DNA of 64,000 nucleotides from an uncultured Clostridia bacterium (GTDB lineage: Bacteria; Bacillota; Clostridia; Christensenellales; Aristaeellaceae): the NCBI GenBank assembly GCA_934632155.1, contig CAKTXZ010000008.1, positions 51,785 to 115,784 on the forward strand, written 5' to 3'. Made by a program: the position numbers and the translations under genes. Position 1 is the stretch's first letter; each line of letters starts with the position of its first letter. This document shows, one piece after another, positions 58,025 through 64,000 of this stretch. A model generated the notes under the pieces. The model had not been told where the DNA came from, did no database searches, and saw only the letters and a list, made by a program, of their open reading frames with translations.

Positions 58025-59401
58025 TCAGACCATCTCTTCGGGATGGAACACCTCGTCGAATTTTTCTTCCGTCAGGAAGCCCAGCTCAACGCACGCCTGC
58101 TTGAGAGAAATATTATCCTTATAAGCCTTTTTGGCGGTTTTCGCCGCGTTTTCATAGCCGATGTAGGGGTTGAGCGCCGTGACCAGCATCAGGGAGTTAT
58201 GCAGGTTATGCCGCATTTTCTCCCTATCGGCCGTGATGCCTGCGGCGCATTTATGGTTGAAGGATACGATCGCTTCGGCCAGCAGACGCGCGGACTGCAG
58301 GAAATTATAGGCCGTTACGGGCATGAACACGTTGAGCTCAAAATTTCCCTGAGAGGCCGCCATGCCCACCGTTACGTCGTTGCCCATGACCTGCACGGCT
58401 ACCATTGTAACCGCCTCGCACTGGGTGGGGTTTACCTTACCGGGCATAATGGAGGAGCCGGGCTCGTTCTCGGGAATATGAATTTCGCCCAGCCCGTCGC
58501 GGGGGCCGGAGGCCAGCCAGCGCACGTCGTTGGCGATTTTCATCATGTCGCAGGCCGTCGCCTTGATCGCGCCGTGCGCGAAAACGATTTCATCCTTGGA
58601 GGTCAGCGCGTGAAACTTGTTGGGCGCCGTGATAAAGGGCTTGCCCGTCAGCTCCGCGACGCGCGCGGCCACCGTTTTGCCAAACGCCTTGGGCGCGTTG
58701 AGGCCCGTGCCGACCGCCGTTCCGCCCAGCGCCAGCTCGCGCAGCGGGACAAGCGCCGTGCGCAGCAGCTCCGCGTCGCGTTCCAGACTGGCGCGCCAGC
58801 CGCTGATCTCCTGACTGAATTTGATGGGCGTGGCGTCCTGCAGGTGCGTGCGGCCCGATTTGACGACCCCCTCGTTTTCCGCCTCCAGCCGCCGGAAGGT
58901 GGCGATCAGCCCCTCGATGGCGGGAAGCAGCTTATCCTCCACCGCCAGCACGGCGGAAATATGCATCGCGGTGGGAAAGGTGTCGTTGGAGGATTGGCTC
59001 ATGTTCACGTCGTCGTTGGGGTGCGCCAGCTTTTTTCCGGCGATCTGATTGGCGCGGTTGGCGATGACCTCGTTGGCGTTCATGTTCGACTGCGTGCCCG
59101 AGCCCGTCTGCCACACAACCAGCGGAAAGTGGCTCGAGAGCTGGCCGGAGATAACCTCGTCGCAGGCCTGCGTAATAGCGGCTGTTTTTTCGTCGGTCAT
59201 TTTTTCAGGCCTGAGCGTATGATTGGCCAGCGCCGCCGCTTTTTTCAGAATGCCAAAGGCGTGAATAATCTCGGCCGGCATGGTTTCGATGCCGACGCCG
59301 ATTTCGAAATTCTCGTGGCTGCGCTGCGTCTGCGCGCCCCACAGGCGGTCTGCGGGCACCCGCATTTCGCCCATTGAATCATGCTCGATACGATATTCCA
59401 T
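58025..59401 (-). CDS. fumC: Class II fumarate hydratase
   Basis: The 458-residue iron-independent fumarase converts malate to fumarate. It shows the class II features TGSGTQSNMNANEVIANRA near 98, SSNDTFPTAMHI near 138, GRTHLQDATPI and the signature loop GSSIMPGKVNP. I chose ATG 59401 after GGGAGG; upstream codons read back into the malate dehydrogenase gene. It sits 29 bases behind that gene and 100 bases before hdrB, and thus provides fumarate to the reductase encoded downstream. Confidence 0.96.
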   Translation of the reverse strand: MEYRIEHDSMGEMRVPADRLWGAQTQRSHENFEIGVGIETMPAEIIHAFGILKKAAALANHTLRPEKMTDEKTAAITQACDEVISGQLSSHFPLVVWQTGSGTQSNMNANEVIANRANQIAGKKLAHPNDDVNMSQSSNDTFPTAMHISAVLAVEDKLLPAIEGLIATFRRLEAENEGVVKSGRTHLQDATPIKFSQEISGWRASLERDAELLRTALVPLRELALGGTAVGTGLNAPKAFGKTVAARVAELTGKPFITAPNKFHALTSKDEIVFAHGAIKATACDMMKIANDVRWLASGPRDGLGEIHIPENEPGSSIMPGKVNPTQCEAVTMVAVQVMGNDVTVGMAASQGNFELNVFMPVTAYNFLQSARLLAEAIVSFNHKCAAGITADREKMRHNLHNSLMLVTALNPYIGYENAAKTAKKAYKDNISLKQACVELGFLTEEKFDEVFHPEEMV

Positions 59402-59430
59402 GCTTCGCTTCCTCCCGGCAGATTGCGCAA

Positions 59431-60378
59431 TCAGAATTTCAGGCTGCCGATAACGCCCTTGAGCGTGTCCGCGCTGTGGCGCAGCTTCACAATTTCCGCG
59501 TCGGTCAGGGGCACGAGCAGCTTGGAATGCGCGCCCTCGCCGCCCACGATGTTCAGCACGCTCAGGCACACGTCGTCAATGCCGTATTCGCCGTGCATCA
59601 TGGTGGAAACGGTCATCGTAGCGTCCATGTCGTTGAGCAGGCACTTGCACAGATGGCATACGGAGATGGACACGGCGTAGAAGGTCGCGCCCTTGCGCTC
59701 AATCACGCGCGCGCCGGATTTGCGCACATACTGCTCCACCTCGTCCAGATCCAGCTTGGGATATTCGATGGCGGAGTCGTTGGTCATTTTGCTGGCGTAT
59801 TCCTCAATCGGCACGTTGGAGATGTTGGCCAGCGACCAGGGAATGAAGGAGGAATCGCCGTGCTCGCCCAGCACGTAGGCGTGCACGTTGTTGGGGCTGA
59901 TGTTGTAATACTGCGACAGGCGGGACTTGAGACGCGCCGTGTCCAGAATCGTGCCGGAGCCGATGATGTGCTTTTCGGGCAGGCCGGAGGTCTTGAAGAA
60001 CTGATAGGTCAGGATATCGACGGGGTTGCTCACGATGATATACATCGCGTCGGGCGCGTATTTGGTGATCTGCGGAATGATCGTCTTGGTGATGTCCACG
60101 TTAATCTGCGCCAGCTCCAAACGGCTCTGGCCGGGCTTGCGCGCCACGCCGCAGGTCAAAATAACGATGTTGGAGCCCGCAGCGTCTTCATAATTGCCGG
60201 CATAGATCGTGCAATTGTTGGAAAACGGCGTGCCCTGACGGATATCCAGCGCTTCGCCCAGCGCCAGCTTGTTATTGATATCGATCATGACGATATCCTT
60301 CGCCAGTCCCATTACGGACAGCGTATACGCGATGGTGGAGCCTACGTTGCCGGCGCCGATTACGGTAATTTTGTTCAT
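59431..60378 (-). CDS. mdh: Malate dehydrogenase (LDH-like type)
   Basis: A 315-residue NAD-dependent 2-hydroxyacid dehydrogenase of the LDH/MDH family: VIGAGNVGST at 6-15, Asp33 for NAD, the active-site loop GVARKPGQSR and the catalytic GEHGDSS. The loop residue that separates lactate (Gln) from malate (Arg) dehydrogenases is Arg80, so malate/oxaloacetate is the predicted pair, which also fits fumC and pckA alongside. Annotation pipelines may call it L-lactate dehydrogenase. ATG 60378 follows GAAGGAGGG. Confidence 0.85.
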   Translation of the reverse strand: MNKITVIGAGNVGSTIAYTLSVMGLAKDIVMIDINNKLALGEALDIRQGTPFSNNCTIYAGNYEDAAGSNIVILTCGVARKPGQSRLELAQINVDITKTIIPQITKYAPDAMYIIVSNPVDILTYQFFKTSGLPEKHIIGSGTILDTARLKSRLSQYYNISPNNVHAYVLGEHGDSSFIPWSLANISNVPIEEYASKMTNDSAIEYPKLDLDEVEQYVRKSGARVIERKGATFYAVSISVCHLCKCLLNDMDATMTVSTMMHGEYGIDDVCLSVLNIVGGEGAHSKLLVPLTDAEIVKLRHSADTLKGVIGSLKF

Positions 60379-60406
60379 CAGTACACCCTCCTTCATGATT
60401 CGCCCT

Positions 60407-60436
60407 ATTATCTACTCAAACCGCATGTTTTGACAA
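60407..60436 (-). promoter_or_regulatory. Promoter of the mdh-fumC-hdr-flx-frd operon
   Basis: TTGTCA (60431-60436) and GATAAT (60407-60412) with an 18-base spacer on the minus strand, about 30 bases before the start of mdh. No other comparable promoter was seen upstream of hdrB. Confidence 0.65.
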
Positions 60437-60439
60437 GTG

Positions 60440-60456
60440 CACATTTTACAAATGTG
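60440..60456. promoter_or_regulatory. 17-bp inverted repeat next to the operon promoter
   Basis: CACATTT-TAC-AAATGTG is a perfect inverted repeat abutting the -35 box. Its position fits an activator or redox regulator site. It does not match the usual Rex, FNR or CcpA consensus. Confidence 0.55.
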
Positions 60457-61098
60457 TATTATCATTATCGATATAACATGCATCACTATTTTTCGACACG
60501 CCGCGCGCTTTTTCCTGCTGCTTTTCGGGCAATGCCGGAACGAAATATGCCGCGTGCGCCGCAAGCGTGCTTCGCCGCAAGGCCGGTTTCCCTATCCGGT
60601 TCGGGCGCAGGAAAATCGGAGGCGAAAAACTCCGGCCCGAAGAAATGCGCGGGCCGGAGCGTGCGTGCCAAAGCACTGCGTTTTGGACGTATTCTATCGA
60701 GGAAGGGCTTCCTTCGCAGGATAGAGCTGCGGAAATGATTTTCCTGCGCGAACGCTTCCTAAAAACATCCCGATCGACAAAGCCGGGCGATACATCATGA
60801 AAAATGCAGGTCTGCTAAAACAGCCTTGCATTTAGAAGATCATTTTCTTGTAAAATAGGTAGCGGCGCTGCGCATTCTAACGGGCTTACCAATACGCAAT
60901 TTGGAAACGCCGAAAGGAACAGGCGAAGCCTGATACCGCATTTTACGGCCGGAAAATGATAGAGGAAACGGTCGTCCCTATTGTTCTTCGAGGCGGCGAA
61001 GCCGGTTCTGCGGATTCAACAGGAAGGGACAGGCCGTCCTTTTATTGCATTCCGCAGGCTTGCTGACTCCGCCTCGATGCAATGCACGGGCGAAGCCG
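60457..61098. other. Gene-free stretch rich in inverted repeats
   Basis: I see no plausible protein in 640 bases. Besides the terminator at 60625-60659 there are AAATGCAGG...CCTTGCATTT with an inner CTG/CAG (about 60800-60832) and a longer pairing ACGGTCGTCCC/GGGACAGGCCGT (about 60969-61036) enclosing GC-rich hairpins. It could hold an untranslated RNA or decayed sequence. Confidence 0.4.
60625..60659 (-). terminator. Terminator facing the methyltransferase direction
   Basis: CTCCGGCCCG (60630-60639) and CGGGCCGGAG (60650-60659) form a perfect 10-bp stem followed by five T on the minus strand. The only annotated gene it could serve is the methyltransferase 440 bases upstream, which leaves room for an unseen transcript. 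Confidence 0.75.
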
Positions 61099-61638
61099 CT
61101 ATTTTTTCCATCCAAGCGCCACGGCGGTCAGGCCGTTGAGCCGGAGCGTGACCTCGCGGAAGCCGATCTCCTGCATCAGGCGCATGGCTTCGCGCAAGCC
61201 GCCCTCGCCCTCGCCGCGCATGCGCAGAAGCGACTGCGCCATGACCAATTGTCCGCCTGTTTTCAGCACGCGGCAGGCCTCCTCCAGCGCGGGACGCAGC
61301 GCGCCGGATCGCGGCGGAGAGGGCAGCAGCGCGATGTCAAACGTTTCATCGCGCCACGGAATATCCGAAAGGGAAGCGGGAACCACGTCCGCGTCCGTCA
61401 TTTCCTCGCGGACAATGCGCGCCTGCTCGGGCGAATCGCACATGCCGCACAGCGTCAGCCTGTAGCGCCCGTTCAGGTAGCGCAGCAGCGCGCCGCCGCC
61501 GCATGCCATATCCAGAATCTTATCATGCTCTTCAATGGCGGCCCATGCGGCGCATGCGCGCATACCGGCGGTCAGGCTTCGGCGCGCGGGCGCGGCGTTA
61601 TAGCGCAAGCCGCTCAAGGACGGAGTCTTGGTCAGCAC
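61099..61638 (-). CDS. Class I SAM-dependent methyltransferase
   Basis: A protein of about 179 residues with the SAM-binding motif I ILDMACGGGALL near 43, a DIPWRDETFDIALL acidic strand and ALEEACRVLKTGGQLVMAQ typical of the UbiE/Methyltransf_11 group. GTG 61638 is seven bases after GGGAGG; the ATG at 61644 is too close to it, though possible. It lies downstream of metK in the same direction, beyond a terminator. Acceptor unknown. Confidence 0.82.
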   Translation of the reverse strand: MLTKTPSLSGLRYNAAPARRSLTAGMRACAAWAAIEEHDKILDMACGGGALLRYLNGRYRLTLCGMCDSPEQARIVREEMTDADVVPASLSDIPWRDETFDIALLPSPPRSGALRPALEEACRVLKTGGQLVMAQSLLRMRGEGEGGLREAMRLMQEIGFREVTLRLNGLTAVALGWKK

Positions 61639-61661
61639 AGGCATTCCTCCCTGTTGTCAGC

Positions 61662-61692
61662 AAAAAAATCGTTATGCTTTGCAGCATAACGA
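61662..61692 (-). terminator. Terminator after metK
   Basis: TCGTTATGCT (61669-61678) and AGCATAACGA (61683-61692) form a perfect 10-bp stem with a TTGC loop, followed on the minus strand by seven T. A TATAAT on the minus strand at 61692-61697 touches the stem and may be the -10 box for the methyltransferase gene. Confidence 0.93.
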
Positions 61693-61752
61693 TTATAACA
61701 CATTTTTGAAACAAAAGCGATAGGCATTGTAATATTTTTTTAATTTTTATAT

Positions 61753-62931
<1,179 letters not shown>

Positions 62932-62951
62932 GTTTTTTCTCCTTTACTTTT

Positions 62952-62982
62952 GTTTGGGCTGCTGAATGTTTGGGCTGCTGAA
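62952..62982. repeat. Tandem 16-bp duplication in the metK leader
   Basis: GTTTGGGCTGCTGAA occurs at 62952-62966 and again at 62968-62982, separated by one T. It lies between the riboswitch terminator and the metK ribosome site and looks like a recent slippage duplication. Confidence 0.8.
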
Positions 62983-62997
62983 CACCTTCCGGGCCGC

Positions 62998-63027
62998 AAA
63001 AGGCCGCCTGTCAACAGACAAGCGGCC
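62998..63027 (-). terminator. Riboswitch-controlled terminator before metK
   Basis: On the minus strand GGCCGCTTGTC pairs with GACAGGCGGCC around TGTT, followed by TTTTGCGG. It stands just after the S-box aptamer, the normal expression platform. Confidence 0.85.
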
Positions 63028-63047
63028 GAAAAAAATTCTCGTTTGCG

Positions 63048-63149
63048 CCTTATCTGCCAGCACGAAACCGTGCTGCTGGAATTAGCACCTTGCGTTTCCG
63101 CCGGTTGCCGGGCTTCATCGGGCCAGTCCCTCAGCCGCTCTGGATAAGG
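63048..63149 (-). promoter_or_regulatory. SAM-I (S-box) riboswitch
   Basis: Read on the minus strand, the leader has the closing stem CCTTATC/GATAAGG and the conserved core segments GAGGGACTGGCCC, GATGAAGCCCGGCAACC and AAGGTGCTAATTCC in the right order. These bind SAM and switch on the adjacent terminator. It is the classic control of metK in Firmicutes. Confidence 0.96.
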
Positions 63150-63166
63150 TATTCAGTTCATTGCGT

Positions 63167-63195
63167 AGTATACACGCGCGCCGCGCGCAAGTCAA
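63167..63195 (-). promoter_or_regulatory. Promoter of metK
   Basis: TTGACT (63190-63195) and TATACT (63167-63172) with a 17-base GC-alternating spacer on the minus strand, about 15-20 bases before the riboswitch. Confidence 0.85.
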
Positions 63196-63259
63196 GGGGA
63201 AATGCGGCGCGCTTTTGTAAAAACAGCGTAAGGAAGGCGAAAAAAGCGTGTTTTGGGGC

Positions 63260-63288
63260 TTGCGGTTTTCCAATTGGTATGGTACAGT
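63260..63288 (+). promoter_or_regulatory. Promoter of the right-edge secreted protein gene
   Basis: TTGCGG (63260-63265) and TACAGT (63283-63288) with a 17-base spacer; TATGG lies just before the -10 box. Confidence 0.5.
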
Positions 63289-63332
63289 AAAGCCGTACCA
63301 GTTTTCGCAGAAAAGAATAGGAGGGTAACGGA

Positions 63333-64000
63333 ATGAAGCGGAGAATAGCTCTGACGGCGATATGTACGGTGATTCTGCTGCTCATCTGCACTACGGCGCT
63401 GGCGGCGAAAGAGGAGCGTAACGTGCAAGACGCGAACGGGAACAAGATACGTGTCCAGATTGAGTATAAATGCGGGAATGCGGACGGAAGCCCTCATTCC
63501 CCGAGACTGGAAATTACAAAGATAGAAACCAGCGAAACGTCCATCAACAGCGTCAAGGTTCAAATATACTTTAAGGCTGTCTGCAGCGAGAACTCGAAGC
63601 ATGTCGTCGACCGCAGCACAGGCTCTCCGTTTTCGCTCGATTTGAAAAGAAGCCTTTGCACAGAAAGAATGTCCGATATATACGGTTTTGGCATGAGCGA
63701 CAGCGCGGGTTCCGAGTTCGTGCATGCTTTTGCGAATGCTGAGGGCGTGGCGCATCAATGGGAAAACGGAAAATGTAAAAACTGCCCCGCCGAATGCGAT
63801 CATGCGGGGAACACGACCCCGCCGACCTGCACAGAAAGCGCGCCCTGCTCCCTTTGCGGAAAGACGCTGGATGCGTTGGGACATGATGTGCGGACGATCG
63901 ACCGGGTGGAGCCGACCTGCACGGAATCCGGGCTTACCGACGGCACGTATTGCGAGGTGTGCAAAACGGTGCTGACGGAGCAGCAGCCCATTCCCCCAAG
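63333..64000 (+). CDS. Secreted Cys-rich repeat protein (3' end beyond window)
   Basis: Open for 222 codons from ATG 63333 (after GGAGGG) to the window edge. It has a signal peptide (ICTVILLLICTTALA, cleavage before AKE), an N-terminal domain of about 135 residues with several lone cysteines, and then CxxC repeats: ENGKCKNCPAECDH, PTCTESAPCSLCGKTLDALGHD, PTCTESGLTDGTYCEVC. The PTCTE...LGHD repeat is the same kind as in the secreted protein at 24925-26379, so they are likely distant paralogues. Function unknown. Confidence 0.82.
   Translation, partial: MKRRIALTAICTVILLLICTTALAAKEERNVQDANGNKIRVQIEYKCGNADGSPHSPRLEITKIETSETSINSVKVQIYFKAVCSENSKHVVDRSTGSPFSLDLKRSLCTERMSDIYGFGMSDSAGSEFVHAFANAEGVAHQWENGKCKNCPAECDHAGNTTPPTCTESAPCSLCGKTLDALGHDVRTIDRVEPTCTESGLTDGTYCEVCKTVLTEQQPIPP

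Noticed and set aside
62952..62982. Tandem repeat as the start of a CRISPR array
   Set aside because: Only two adjacent 15-base units separated by one base, with no spacers or cas genes.

Overview
The window is GC-rich bacterial DNA from an anaerobic Firmicute of class Clostridia, probably a gut-type carbohydrate fermenter. This rests on an S-box (SAM-I) riboswitch before metK, the sporulation protein YunB, glycyl-radical and flavin-based electron-transfer enzymes, three carbohydrate ABC importers of the LplB/YtcP type with no ATPase of their own, and Bacillus-type promoters. Placement below class is a guess. No rRNA, tRNA, CRISPR array or insertion sequence was seen.

Region 1 (1-9.8 kb) has a GNAT acetyltransferase cut by the left edge, a gene-poor stretch, a minus-strand sialidase-like plus nucleoside-hydrolase operon, and diverging from it a broken DapA/NanA-family gene, two permeases, a binding protein and a membrane-bound AraC-type sensor/regulator. 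Region 2 (9.9-16.6 kb) is a second importer with an SDR dehydrogenase. It diverges from another AraC-type sensor across a promoter region carrying three evenly spaced copies of a 10-bp site.

Region 3 (16.8-24.6 kb) encodes a quinone-oxidoreductase-like MDR, a type I dehydroquinase-like enzyme, an AraC regulator, a GH51 arabinofuranosidase, and an unusual short glycyl radical enzyme with its activating enzyme. Region 4 (24.9-27.1 kb) is a TetR regulator followed by a secreted Cys-rich repeat protein. Region 5 (27.3-38.8 kb) looks like one LacI-controlled regulon: a 14-bp operator occurs at the promoters of a minus operon (AtuA-like, DUF4387, ADP-ribosylglycohydrolase-like) and a plus operon (third importer, second ADP-ribosylglycohydrolase-like protein, HAD phosphatase, secreted esterase).

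Region 6 (39-46.4 kb) is mostly housekeeping: an ECF transporter S component behind a candidate riboswitch, DUF3842, a large surface protein, YunB, RecO, and an ABC-2 exporter. Region 7 (46.8-60.4 kb) is the most notable part. One minus-strand transcription unit runs malate dehydrogenase, fumarase, HdrB, HdrC, HdrA, FlxD, FlxC, FlxB, FlxA, a soluble fumarate reductase (FrdB, FrdA), a three-helix PQ-loop protein and a [2Fe-2S] protein, and ATP-PEP carboxykinase lies just beyond it. Together these can carry PEP through oxaloacetate, malate and fumarate to succinate, and they suggest a cytoplasmic NADH-oxidising, electron-bifurcating fumarate reductase. Region 8 (60.5-64 kb) has a gene-free structured stretch, a methyltransferase, metK with its riboswitch, and the start of a second secreted Cys-repeat protein cut by the right edge.
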